DNA from: an uncultured Paracoccaceae bacterium
GTDB lineage: Bacteria; Pseudomonadota; Alphaproteobacteria; Rhodobacterales; Rhodobacteraceae
Length of the DNA: 64,000 nucleotides
Assembly (NCBI GenBank): GCA_947494445.1
Contig: CANLVD010000002.1
Location: 248,001 to 312,000 of the forward strand
Direction: 5' to 3'
In this document: positions 45,240-53,712 of the stretch, piece by piece
How the letters are laid out: every line of letters starts with the position of its first letter
Numbering within the stretch: position 1 is the stretch's first letter
Notes under the pieces: model-generated
Told to the model about the DNA's origin: nothing
The model's input: the letters and a program-made list of their open reading frames with translations, nothing else
Databases searched by the model: none
Translations under genes and position numbers: made by a program

Positions 45240-45998
45240 ATGACCGCCCTTCTCACCTTCACCGCGCTGTCGCCCAGCGCGCTGGCCTTTGCCGCCTTCG
45301 CCACCTTTGTGGCAGGTATGGTGCGCGGCTTTTCGGGCTTTGCGCTGTCGGCACTGGTCATGGCCAGTCTGACGGTGATCCTTGCTCCGGTCGATCTGAT
45401 CCCGATCTGCTGGTTTCTTGAGATGTCAGCGTCCGCCCTGATGGTGCGCGGCGGGTTTGCCGAGGCCGACAAGACGGTGGTGACCGGGCTGGTGATCGGC
45501 TCGGCAATGGGCTTGCCCGTTGGCCTTCTGCTGACCACATCGGTGCCCGAAGACACGTCAAAACTGATCGCTCTTCTGTTGATCCTTGCCCTTGCCGCGA
45601 CCCAGATGGCCAGGATCCGCATGCCCTTTCTGGCGACCAAACCGGGGCTTTACGGCTCGGGCTTTACCGCAGGCATCGCCACCGGACTTGCCTCGGTCGG
45701 GGGGATGGTGGTGGCGCTATACGTGCTGGCCCAGAACGCCCCGGCCCGCTCCATGCGCGCCAGCCTCGTGATGTTCCTTTTCGTCTCCGCCGTGATTTCC
45801 TTCGTCACCCTGACGCTCTACGGCCTGATGACCAGCCAGACGGTCGCGCGCGGCCTGATCCTCGCCATTCCCGCAGCCCTTGGCGTGATCGTCGGCAAGC
45901 GCCTCTTCATCCCGCGGTTCGAACCTTACTACCGCCCGTTTTGTCTCACCCTTCTCATGGGCCTTGCCGCTTTGGGCATTGTGCGCATGAGCCTTTGA
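45240..45998 (+). CDS. TSUP-family anion exporter (TauE/SafE-like)
   Basis: 252 residues and about eight membrane segments, with the N-terminal FVAGMVRGFSGFALSALVMA pattern of TSUP transporters. Family members export sulfite or sulfoacetate or move other sulfur anions. The soeA start is only 16 bp after its stop, so export and oxidation of sulfite appear to be one operon. Confidence 0.88.
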   Translation: MTALLTFTALSPSALAFAAFATFVAGMVRGFSGFALSALVMASLTVILAPVDLIPICWFLEMSASALMVRGGFAEADKTVVTGLVIGSAMGLPVGLLLTTSVPEDTSKLIALLLILALAATQMARIRMPFLATKPGLYGSGFTAGIATGLASVGGMVVALYVLAQNAPARSMRASLVMFLFVSAVISFVTLTLYGLMTSQTVARGLILAIPAALGVIVGKRLFIPRFEPYYRPFCLTLLMGLAALGIVRMSL

Positions 45999-46014
45999 GA
46001 GGTAGATACCATCC

Positions 46015-48825
46015 ATGACCATACAGCCAAAAATCGACACCTCTCCCAAGGTCGCGGACGAGATCCGCAAAACCACATGCTACATGTGCGCCTGCCGCTG
46101 CGGCATCAACGTGCACATGCGCGACGGCAAGGTAAAATACATCGAGGGCAACCGCGATCACCCGGTCAATCGGGGCGTGTTGTGCGCCAAGGGCTCTGCC
46201 GGGATCATGCAGCATTATGCGCCCTCGCGGCTGCGCGCACCTATGAAACGGGTCGGCGAGCGCGGCTCGGGAGAGTTCGAAGAAATCTCATGGGATGAGG
46301 CGTTTGATCTGGCCGCTGAATGGCTTGCCCCAGTGCGCGAAACCGCGCCCGAGCGTCTGGCGTTCTTCACAGGCCGTGATCAATCGCAGTCGCTCACATC
46401 ATGGTGGGCGCAGCAGTTTGGAACTCCCAACTATGCGGCCCACGGCGGGTTCTGTTCGGTCAACATGGCGGCCGCCGGCATCTACACGCTGGGCGGCGCA
46501 TTCTGGGAGTTTGGCTCACCCGATTGGGAACAGACCGAGATGTTCATGATCTTCGGCGTGGCCGAGGATCACGACAGCAACCCGATCAAGATGGGTCTGG
46601 GCCGCCTGAAAGAGCGCGGCGCCAAGGTTGTCGGCGTCAACCCCGTGCGCACCGGCTATAACGCGATTGCGGATGAGTGGGTGGGCATCACACCGGGCAC
46701 CGATGGCCTTTTCATCATCGCGCTCATCCATGAGTTGCTGAAGGCGGGCAAGGTTGATCTGCCATACCTGATGCGCACCACCAACGCGCCCGTTCTGGTC
46801 GGCGAAGACGGCCTCTTCCTGCGCGATGACGATGGCAAGGAACTGGTCTGGGATCTCAACTCAAACAGCACGCAGCCTTTCGATGCGGCTGGCCTGAAAC
46901 CTGCGCTCCATGGTGAACATCGCATTGCGGGCCAGACCGTGCGCCCGGTCTTTCACCTGCTGGCCGAGAAATACCTTGATGACAGCAACGCCGCAGAACA
47001 CGTCGCCGAACGTTGCGGCCTGAAGCCTGAGACGATCAAGCGACTGGCCGCTGAACTTGCCGATTGTGCCTTCAACAAGGAAATCACGATCAACAGGGAG
47101 TGGACCGATTTCCGAGGTGTCACCCACAAGACGATCACCGGTCGCCCTGTCTCCTTCCACGCCATGCGCGGCATCTCGGCCCATTCCAACGGCTTCCAGA
47201 CCTGCCGCGCGCTGCATGTCCTGCAACTGCTGCTCGGCTCGGTCGAGGTGCCCGGTGGGTTCCGCTTCAAGCCGCCCTACCCCAAGCCGGTTGCAGCCCA
47301 TCCCAGGCCGCACCACACGGTGACACCGGGCAAGCCGCTCGATGGCCCCCATCTGGGATACCCCCGCGGGCCGGAGGATCTGGCGCTGAACCCCGACGGC
47401 ACGGCCAAACGCATCGACAAGGCCTACACGTGGGAAAACCCCATGTCGGCCCATGGCATGATGCATATGGTCATCTCCAACGCCCATGCGGGCGATCCCT
47501 ACCCCGTCGATGTGCTCTTCATGTACATGGCCAACATGTCGTGGAACTCGTCCATGAACACGCGCGGCGTGATGGACATGCTCACCGACAAGGATGAAAG
47601 CGGCGCGTACAAGATCCCCAAGATCATCTACTCGGACGCCTATTCCTCCGAGATGGTGGCTTTCGCCGATCTGATCCTGCCCGACACCACCTATCTGGAG
47701 CGGCATGATTGCATCTCACTCTTGGATCGTCCGATCTCCGAACAGGACGCCATGGCCGACAGCATCCGCTGGCCCGTGGTCGAGCCGGATCGCGATGTGC
47801 GCGGCTTTCAGACAGCGCTTATTCAACTTGGCGTCAAACTGGGCCTGCCCGGCATGGTCGATGCCGATGGCAAGGCGATCTACACCGATTACGCCGATTA
47901 CATCACCAACCACCAGCGCCGCCCCGGCGTTGGCCCGCTCGCGGGGTTCCGTGGAGAGGATGGTCAGGGCAAGGGACGCGGCGCGCCCAACCCCAACCAG
48001 ATTCAGGCCTATATCGACAATGGCGGCTTCTGGATGGACCACGTGCCCGAGGATGCGCAGTACAACCGCCCCTCCAACGTTGCCTATCAGGACTGGGCGG
48101 TGGAACGCGGCATCTATGACGCCCCGCAGCCCTACATCTTCCAGCTTTACGTCGAGCCGATGGCCAAGTTCCGGCTGGCAGCACAGGGCAAGGGCGAACA
48201 GCAACCGCCCGAGCATCTGCGCGAGCGTCTGATCGCCACGATGGACCCACTGCCCGTCTGGTACCAACCGTTCGAGGAGCAGGGCGTCGATCTGGACGAA
48301 TACCCGCTGCACGCGCTGACCCAGCGCCCGGCCGCGATGTACCACTCCTGGGGCTCGCAGAACGCATGGTTGCGCCAGATCCACGGCCACAACCCGCTTT
48401 ACGTCTCAACCGACATCTGGATCGAGCATGGCTTTGCCGAGGGCGACTGGGCGGATCTGACCTCGCATCATGGCACCATCACCGTGCCCGTGGTGCGGAT
48501 GGACGCGCTGAATGCCCGCACCGTCTGGACCTGGAATGCCATCGGCAAACGCAAAGGCGCCTGGGCGCTCGATCGCGATGCGCCCGAGACCACCAAGGGC
48601 TTCCTCCTGAACCATCTGATCCACGAACTTCTGCCCCCCAAGGGCGACGGTCTGCGCTGGTCGAACTCCGATCCCATCACCGGACAGGCTGCGTGGTATG
48701 ACCTGCGGGTCAAGATCAAGAAAGCGGCACCCGGAACTCAGACCAAACCCGAGATACCGGCACAGAAATCGCCCGTCGGGCGCGGCCCGGACAGTCTGGC
48801 CTATGGCAAGGAGTGGACCAAATGA
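46015..48825 (+). CDS. soeA: Molybdopterin oxidoreductase, SoeA-like sulfite dehydrogenase catalytic subunit
   Basis: 936 residues. A DMSO-reductase-family enzyme with a 4Fe-4S site near the N-terminus (C22, C25, C29 in CYMCACRC and C57 in GVLCAKG) and then the bis-MGD domains. There is no Tat signal (MTIQPKIDTSPKVADEIRKT), so it faces the cytoplasm, as SoeA does and unlike DmsA. Followed by soeB and soeC. SoeABC oxidises sulfite to sulfate in the cytoplasm and passes electrons to the quinone pool. The link with xsc and TSUP supports this over DMSO or thiosulfate reduction. Confidence 0.85.
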   Translation: MTIQPKIDTSPKVADEIRKTTCYMCACRCGINVHMRDGKVKYIEGNRDHPVNRGVLCAKGSAGIMQHYAPSRLRAPMKRVGERGSGEFEEISWDEAFDLAAEWLAPVRETAPERLAFFTGRDQSQSLTSWWAQQFGTPNYAAHGGFCSVNMAAAGIYTLGGAFWEFGSPDWEQTEMFMIFGVAEDHDSNPIKMGLGRLKERGAKVVGVNPVRTGYNAIADEWVGITPGTDGLFIIALIHELLKAGKVDLPYLMRTTNAPVLVGEDGLFLRDDDGKELVWDLNSNSTQPFDAAGLKPALHGEHRIAGQTVRPVFHLLAEKYLDDSNAAEHVAERCGLKPETIKRLAAELADCAFNKEITINREWTDFRGVTHKTITGRPVSFHAMRGISAHSNGFQTCRALHVLQLLLGSVEVPGGFRFKPPYPKPVAAHPRPHHTVTPGKPLDGPHLGYPRGPEDLALNPDGTAKRIDKAYTWENPMSAHGMMHMVISNAHAGDPYPVDVLFMYMANMSWNSSMNTRGVMDMLTDKDESGAYKIPKIIYSDAYSSEMVAFADLILPDTTYLERHDCISLLDRPISEQDAMADSIRWPVVEPDRDVRGFQTALIQLGVKLGLPGMVDADGKAIYTDYADYITNHQRRPGVGPLAGFRGEDGQGKGRGAPNPNQIQAYIDNGGFWMDHVPEDAQYNRPSNVAYQDWAVERGIYDAPQPYIFQLYVEPMAKFRLAAQGKGEQQPPEHLRERLIATMDPLPVWYQPFEEQGVDLDEYPLHALTQRPAAMYHSWGSQNAWLRQIHGHNPLYVSTDIWIEHGFAEGDWADLTSHHGTITVPVVRMDALNARTVWTWNAIGKRKGAWALDRDAPETTKGFLLNHLIHELLPPKGDGLRWSNSDPITGQAAWYDLRVKIKKAAPGTQTKPEIPAQKSPVGRGPDSLAYGKEWTK

Positions 48826-48913
48826 CCCGGCCATTTGAGCTACGAAAGAGTTATGAAAGAGTTATGCTTGAGGCCTGTTGCCAAACAGCAACCACAACAG
48901 TGACGGATTTGCC

Positions 48914-49663
48914 ATGACCACGCTTCCAACCGCGACCCAAAAGAAGCTCGGACTGGTCATCGATCTGGACACCTGCGTCGGCTGCCACGCCTGCGTGATC
49001 TCCTGCAAGGAATGGAATACGGGCTCCTACGGCGCACCCCTTTCCGATCAGGATCCCTATGGCGCAGACCCTGTCGGCACCTTCCTCAATCGTGTGCATA
49101 CCTTTGAAGTCAAAGCAGAAAACACGCCCGCACAGGTCGTCCACTTTCCCAAATCCTGCCTTCATTGCGAAGACGCGCCCTGCGTGACCGTCTGCCCGAC
49201 AGGTGCCTCCTACAAACGCGAGGAAGACGGCATCGTTCTGGTCAATGAAAGCGACTGCATCGGCTGCGGCCTGTGCGCATGGGCCTGCCCCTACGGCGCG
49301 CGCGAGATGGATCAGGCCGAAGGCGTGATGAAGAAATGCACCCTCTGTGTCGACAGAATATACAATGAAAACATACCGATAGAGGATCAGGTCCCGTCTT
49401 GCGTGCGCACCTGTCCCGCAGGCGCCCGCCACTTCGGCGATCTTGCCGATCCCACAAGCGGCGTCTTCAAACTGGTAGAAGAGCGCGGCGGCATGGACCT
49501 GATGCCCGAACAGGGCACCAAACCGGTCAACAAATACCTGCCCCCCCGCCCCAAAACCGACACCGCGCCCGAACTCGACGTGCTCGGCCCCCTTCTTGCC
49601 GAAAGCACTGACGGCGCAGGCGGCTTCTTCGGCTGGCTCGACCGCACTTTGGAGAAACTCTGA
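48914..49663 (+). CDS. soeB: SoeB-like iron-sulfur electron-transfer subunit
   Basis: 249 residues from ATG 48914. Four cysteine clusters of a DmsB-type subunit: CVGCHACVISCKEW, CLHCEDAPCVTVCPTGA, CIGCGLCAWACPYGA, and CTLC with CVRTCPAGA, enough for four 4Fe-4S centres. It relays electrons between the catalytic subunit and the membrane anchor. It starts 88 bp after soeA; the gap carries a direct repeat of AAAGAGTTATG. The stop overlaps the soeC start as TGATG. Confidence 0.88.
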   Translation: MTTLPTATQKKLGLVIDLDTCVGCHACVISCKEWNTGSYGAPLSDQDPYGADPVGTFLNRVHTFEVKAENTPAQVVHFPKSCLHCEDAPCVTVCPTGASYKREEDGIVLVNESDCIGCGLCAWACPYGAREMDQAEGVMKKCTLCVDRIYNENIPIEDQVPSCVRTCPAGARHFGDLADPTSGVFKLVEERGGMDLMPEQGTKPVNKYLPPRPKTDTAPELDVLGPLLAESTDGAGGFFGWLDRTLEKL

Positions 49664-50541
49664 TGCATCCCGCAAAATCCATCATTCTCTTCACCGCCCT
49701 CTCGGGTCTCGGCTTTGGCCTGATGATCTGGCTGGGGATCGTACCGGGCGACAAGGGCACCTGGGTTGCGGCCGTATTTTGCCTTATGGCTCTGGCACTT
49801 AGCGGCATCGGCCTTCTGTCGTCGCTGTTCCATCTCGGCCACCCTGAACGTGCGGTCAAAGCCCTGTCCCAATGGCGCTCCTCATGGCTCAGCCGCGAGG
49901 GTGTGGTGGCCATTGCCACGATGGTCGTCTTCACACTTTATGCCGCAATCTGGGTTTTGGGCGGTACGCCTGTTGCCCTGCTCGGCTGGCTCGCAGCCGC
50001 ATTGGCCGCGGTCACCGTCTACTGCACGGCGATGATCTACACCCAGATGAAAACCGTTCCTCGCTGGAATTCACCGCTCACACCAGCGCTTTTCCTGCTC
50101 TTTGCCCTCGCGGGCGGTGCGCTTCTCGCAGGCAAGGTCACAATCTCGCTCTGGCTGCTCGCAGCATTGGGTGCGGTTCAGATTGTTCAATGGATGCAAG
50201 GAGATAAGGCACTTGGCGACAGCGGCTCCACGATGGAGACGGCAACGGGCCTGGGTAATCTGGGCACGGTGCGCCTGCTGGAATCCCCTCACACCGGTGG
50301 TCCCAATTATTTGTTAACCGAGATGGTCTATAAGATCGGACGCAAGCACGCGCAAAAGCTGCGCATCATCGGCTTTGCACTGGCCATCGGGCTGCCTGTT
50401 CTTCTGGGCCTTGTGTTTGAGGTCAAGCACATGCTCGCCGGCATCATTGTGCTGATGCATCTCGCAGGTCTGCTGACCCTGCGCTGGCTCTTCTTTGCCG
50501 AAGCCGAACATGTGGTGGGTCTCTACTACGGAAAGCGCTGA
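49663..50541 (+). CDS. soeC: SoeC-like membrane anchor (DmsC type)
   Basis: 292 residues with about eight membrane segments, of the DmsC-type anchor family. A heme- or quinone-site pattern is seen in the N-terminal half (SSLFHLGHPERAVKALSQW with a nearby serine-rich start). Translation is coupled to soeB. It anchors the complex and passes electrons to quinone. Confidence 0.85.
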   Translation: MHPAKSIILFTALSGLGFGLMIWLGIVPGDKGTWVAAVFCLMALALSGIGLLSSLFHLGHPERAVKALSQWRSSWLSREGVVAIATMVVFTLYAAIWVLGGTPVALLGWLAAALAAVTVYCTAMIYTQMKTVPRWNSPLTPALFLLFALAGGALLAGKVTISLWLLAALGAVQIVQWMQGDKALGDSGSTMETATGLGNLGTVRLLESPHTGGPNYLLTEMVYKIGRKHAQKLRIIGFALAIGLPVLLGLVFEVKHMLAGIIVLMHLAGLLTLRWLFFAEAEHVVGLYYGKR

Positions 50542-50554
50542 ACCTTTCGAGTTT

Positions 50555-50577
50555 CCCCAAATACTCCCGCCGGAGGC
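50555..50577 (-). repeat. Dispersed intergenic repeat, partial copy
   Basis: Reverse-strand copy of the first part of the element at 17409 (reads GCCTCCGGCGGGAGTATTT on the minus strand, one base change). It fills the gap between the convergent soeC and transporter genes and lacks the AAGAAGT end. Confidence 0.75.
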
Positions 50578-50595
50578 TCCCGTCTCCGGCGCCTG

Positions 50596-51489
50596 TTACC
50601 CCAGCAGGATCATCACGATCCCCGCCATCACCAGTGCGATCCCGGCCAGTTCCGCTTTCGAGATCTTCTCACGGAAAAACAGGACAGAGGCCGCAAGCGT
50701 GAACACCAGTTCGATCTGACCCACCGCCTTGACCAGTGCCGCATTCATCAGTGTAAAGGCTGCAAACCAGCCCAGCGACCCCAGCATGGATGTCAGTCCG
50801 ACCCAGCGCGACACCCGCCAGCTTGCCAGCGTGCGCATCACTTCACCGGGTTCGCGCCATCGCAGCCATATGGCCATGACACCTGCCTGAAACGCGGTCA
50901 CAAAGGCCAGAGTCAGTGAGGCCCGGATCAGAAAATCACCCTCTTCCAGCGCCAGAGCCGCGCCACGATACCCGATGGAGGCCATCGAGAATATCGCGCC
51001 CGAGGCCAGCCCGACCAGAGCGGGTGTGCTGAAAATCCCGCTGCGCCAGTTCTGCGCCGATGGCAGGCCCGAAAGCACAAGAACCCCCGCCAAGGTCACC
51101 AGAATGGCCAGCATGGCAAAGCCGCTCACCCATTCCCCCAGCACAAGTGCGGACAACAGAACGGTCATCATCGTCTCGGTCTTGGAGAAGGTCACTCCGA
51201 CTGCAAAGTTGCGATAGCTGAACAATTGCACGAGCAGGGCTGTTGCAACGATCTGTGCGATCCCACCCCAGATCGCATAGAGCACAAAGGCAGGCGTCAT
51301 CCCCGGCCAAACCTGCCCGCTCAGCCCCCAGACCCCCAGAAAGGTCAGCAAGGCCAAAGGCGCCCCGAAGACAAAGCGCGAGAACGTAACGCCAAGCGTC
51401 GACAACTGCCCTTTGAGCATCTTTTGCAGCATAAACCGGATGTTCTGGAAAAATGCCGCGGCAATGGTGATGAGAATCCACAATTCCAT
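50596..51489 (-). CDS. DMT-superfamily transporter (EamA)
   Basis: 297 residues with about ten membrane segments in two EamA repeats (start MELWILITIAAAFFQNIRF; second half GLASGAIFSMASIGYRGAAL). Exports or imports small metabolites; substrate unknown. It converges on soeC with only the repeat between. Confidence 0.85.
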   Translation of the reverse strand: MELWILITIAAAFFQNIRFMLQKMLKGQLSTLGVTFSRFVFGAPLALLTFLGVWGLSGQVWPGMTPAFVLYAIWGGIAQIVATALLVQLFSYRNFAVGVTFSKTETMMTVLLSALVLGEWVSGFAMLAILVTLAGVLVLSGLPSAQNWRSGIFSTPALVGLASGAIFSMASIGYRGAALALEEGDFLIRASLTLAFVTAFQAGVMAIWLRWREPGEVMRTLASWRVSRWVGLTSMLGSLGWFAAFTLMNAALVKAVGQIELVFTLAASVLFFREKISKAELAGIALVMAGIVMILLG

Positions 51490-51547
51490 GCCCGACTTGA
51501 ATCACGTTTGCCCAAGCCTGACCAGCGCTCTTGTTTCAGGGCGCTTT

Positions 51548-52081
51548 ATGTGGAATTCCACAGCCATGGCACCACCGAAGTCCATTCAGAAAAAGATCGA
51601 CCGTCGTCTGCTCAAGGGCGATGCCAAGACACCTGTCAAACAGGTGGCTGCCCTGTGTTATCGTGTGACCAAGTCTGGCAAATTGAAAGTCCTGCTCGTG
51701 ACTTCAAGGCGCACGAGACGCTGGATCATTCCCAAAGGCTGGCCAATGCGCAACCAGCCCGACCACAAGGCCGCCGCACGCGAGGCCTATGAAGAGGCTG
51801 GCATTCGCGGCAAGGTCCGCAACAAGCCCGTTGGAAAATTCACCTATCGCAAGCTGCTGAGCGCGGGCAAATCAATCCGCTGCCGGGTACAGGTTTTCGA
51901 GCTTCGCACCGCCGAGATCAAGGACATCTATCCCGAAAGCGACCAGCGCCAGCGCCGATGGTTCAGCCCAAAGAAAGCTGCAAACCGGATCAGTGACCGG
52001 CAGGTCGGCCCGATCATTCTGGCACTGGCCCGCAAGTTTCAGGACAAGAAATCCAAGGGTTTAAACCTGACCAACCCCTGA
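51548..52081 (+). CDS. Nudix hydrolase
   Basis: 177 residues from ATG 51548; ATG 51566 is an alternative and neither has a strong ribosome site. The Nudix box is KGWPMRNQPDHKAAAREAYEEAGI (listed here as KGWPMRNQPDHK then AAAREAYEEAGI). The first Glu of GX5E is Gln here; the metal-binding REAYEEAG part is intact. This resembles diphosphoinositol/dinucleoside polyphosphate hydrolase-like proteins of Alphaproteobacteria. The 3' end overlaps the convergent PhnD-like gene by 43 bp. Confidence 0.83.
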   Translation: MWNSTAMAPPKSIQKKIDRRLLKGDAKTPVKQVAALCYRVTKSGKLKVLLVTSRRTRRWIIPKGWPMRNQPDHKAAAREAYEEAGIRGKVRNKPVGKFTYRKLLSAGKSIRCRVQVFELRTAEIKDIYPESDQRQRRWFSPKKAANRISDRQVGPIILALARKFQDKKSKGLNLTNP

Positions 52082-52746
52082 ACATGAAGGCTCTTGCGCA
52101 GGGGCGCAGGCATATCCGAAATCGCTGCGTCCAATGCCTGACGCAAGACCGGGACCATCTGCGCATGGCTCGTGACCAGGGGCAGACCGGGGGTCGGCGG
52201 GGTCCGCTGAACCACTTGCAAACTCTCTGACAGCGCTGGCTCCAGATCACAGGCAAAGGCAAAACTCTGGGCATCGATCGCCGCAAGATCGGCCTGCCCG
52301 CCCAGCACCGCCTTGATTGAGGCCGCATGGCTGCCAGTGACCACGGGAGGAGTTTTTAATGACCCAACTGCGGCAACAAGGGCAGCATGGCCTGACTGGC
52401 TGTCGTAACTGTTGATGGTTGGGGTCAGGTTTTCCAAACACTCAGCCGCCACGCCGGGCCGGGTGATCAGGACCGAGTTGTAATACCCCGGCACGCATCC
52501 CGGCAATCCGAAATCAAACGCGCCTATGACCTGAAGATGATGGTGCAGCCCTGCCCGGTAGGGAAAGCTGCATGTCTGGCTGAGAAGCACGTCTCCTGCC
52601 CTCAGGTATTCCGTATCCCCGGGCCAAATCAACTGATCCGGCGCATCTATCTCCTTTGGCAAATGCGCCCTGATCAGCGCCCAGAACTCCTGCCACTGCG
52701 GGCGCAATGCCGGGGCGTCAAACATGGGCAGGCTGACATGGCTCAC
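52039..52746 (-). CDS. PhnD-like binding-protein-fold protein without signal peptide
   Basis: 235 residues of the periplasmic phosphate/phosphonate-binding-like family (LRAGDVLLSQTCSFPYRAGL, PGYYNSVLITRPG, NSYDSQSGHAALVA, ADLAAIDAQSFAFAC). No signal peptide is present (it starts MSHVSLPMFDAPALRPQW), so it is probably cytoplasmic. No ABC partner genes are adjacent. The start overlaps the stop of the desaturase gene upstream (ATGA), implying co-translation. Confidence 0.78.
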   Translation of the reverse strand: MSHVSLPMFDAPALRPQWQEFWALIRAHLPKEIDAPDQLIWPGDTEYLRAGDVLLSQTCSFPYRAGLHHHLQVIGAFDFGLPGCVPGYYNSVLITRPGVAAECLENLTPTINSYDSQSGHAALVAAVGSLKTPPVVTGSHAASIKAVLGGQADLAAIDAQSFAFACDLEPALSESLQVVQRTPPTPGLPLVTSHAQMVPVLRQALDAAISDMPAPLRKSLHVQGLVRFKPLDFLS

Positions 52747-53648
52747 GGTCGGTTGCGACCGGGCAGAGGGTGGATCACAGGCTCTTTCCGAGCCACCAGA
52801 TAACGTCGGAAGATCTCGCCATATCCGGCAAAGACGTAACCCCGGTTGCGGGCCTGATATTGCTGGCGGCGCGATCGATAAAGCCGGGGCAGATCATACC
52901 ACGGCACGGCCGGATGGGCATGATGCACCGAATGCAGGTTGTTGTTGAGAAACAACAAGGCAAGTGGTCCACGATCCTCAATGATGACAGACCGGCCCGA
53001 GACCTGCTCATGAGCCTGATGTTCAAGATAGGTTCTGATTTTCAGGATCGATTGCGACATGTAGACGGCGGCAAGATAGGCCCACCACTCAATCTGACCC
53101 ATGGTCAGCAGCCAAAGAACAACCAGCGCCACGGCTGGCACATGCAGACCCCAATCCATCCAGACCTGCCGGGATCGTGCGCGCAACAACTGAAGTTCAG
53201 TCCTGTAAAACGCCTCAATCCCCAGTGCCGGTCCGACCAGCATCCGCCCCAGAAGTGTGTTGTTAAATTCCAGCAGCTTTTTCATCGGGCCCGACAGGGT
53301 GCTGTACATCTCAGGTGCGAAATAGGCGCTTTCAGGATCATCGTATGGATCGGTCAGCGTTGCGTCCTTGTGGTGGGTCAGGTGCAGATCGCGAAACCGG
53401 CCATAGGGGACCAGAAGGCCCAGAGCAGGGAATACCAGCGCCACTGACAGCGTGCGATTGGGCAGCGGATGACCGTGCAGGGTTTCATGCTGAAGCGAGG
53501 AATGCATGGTCATCGTCAGCGCGAGAACAGGAATGGCCAAAGGCCCGATGGACTGTGCATGAATCGTGGTCAGACACCAGATCAGATAGGTTGCTGCCAG
53601 CAAGGCAAGGGTTGGCCACTCATACTCGGATCGCGCGGGCGAAGGCAT
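52743..53648 (-). CDS. Fatty acid desaturase family protein
   Basis: 301 residues. The three histidine boxes of membrane desaturases are visible: HETLHGH, HLTHHKDATL and SVHHAHP, among about four hydrophobic segments. It introduces a double bond or hydroxyl in a lipid acyl chain using a di-iron centre. Its stop overlaps the start of the PhnD-like gene. The 64 bp upstream separate it from the end of the GH42 gene. Confidence 0.88.
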   Translation of the reverse strand: MPSPARSEYEWPTLALLAATYLIWCLTTIHAQSIGPLAIPVLALTMTMHSSLQHETLHGHPLPNRTLSVALVFPALGLLVPYGRFRDLHLTHHKDATLTDPYDDPESAYFAPEMYSTLSGPMKKLLEFNNTLLGRMLVGPALGIEAFYRTELQLLRARSRQVWMDWGLHVPAVALVVLWLLTMGQIEWWAYLAAVYMSQSILKIRTYLEHQAHEQVSGRSVIIEDRGPLALLFLNNNLHSVHHAHPAVPWYDLPRLYRSRRQQYQARNRGYVFAGYGEIFRRYLVARKEPVIHPLPGRNRP

Positions 53649-53712
53649 ACAGGTCCTTTGATGTCAGGGGGATGCGCGCGCTTGGGCGTCGCATCATCAC
53701 GAGGATGTTACC

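Noticed and set aside
46015-50541. Reading the complex as DMSO reductase (DmsABC)
   Set aside because: The catalytic subunit has no Tat signal, and the genes follow a TSUP exporter in a sulfonate locus, so a cytoplasmic sulfite dehydrogenase fits better. Mo-ligand and tree analysis would settle it.
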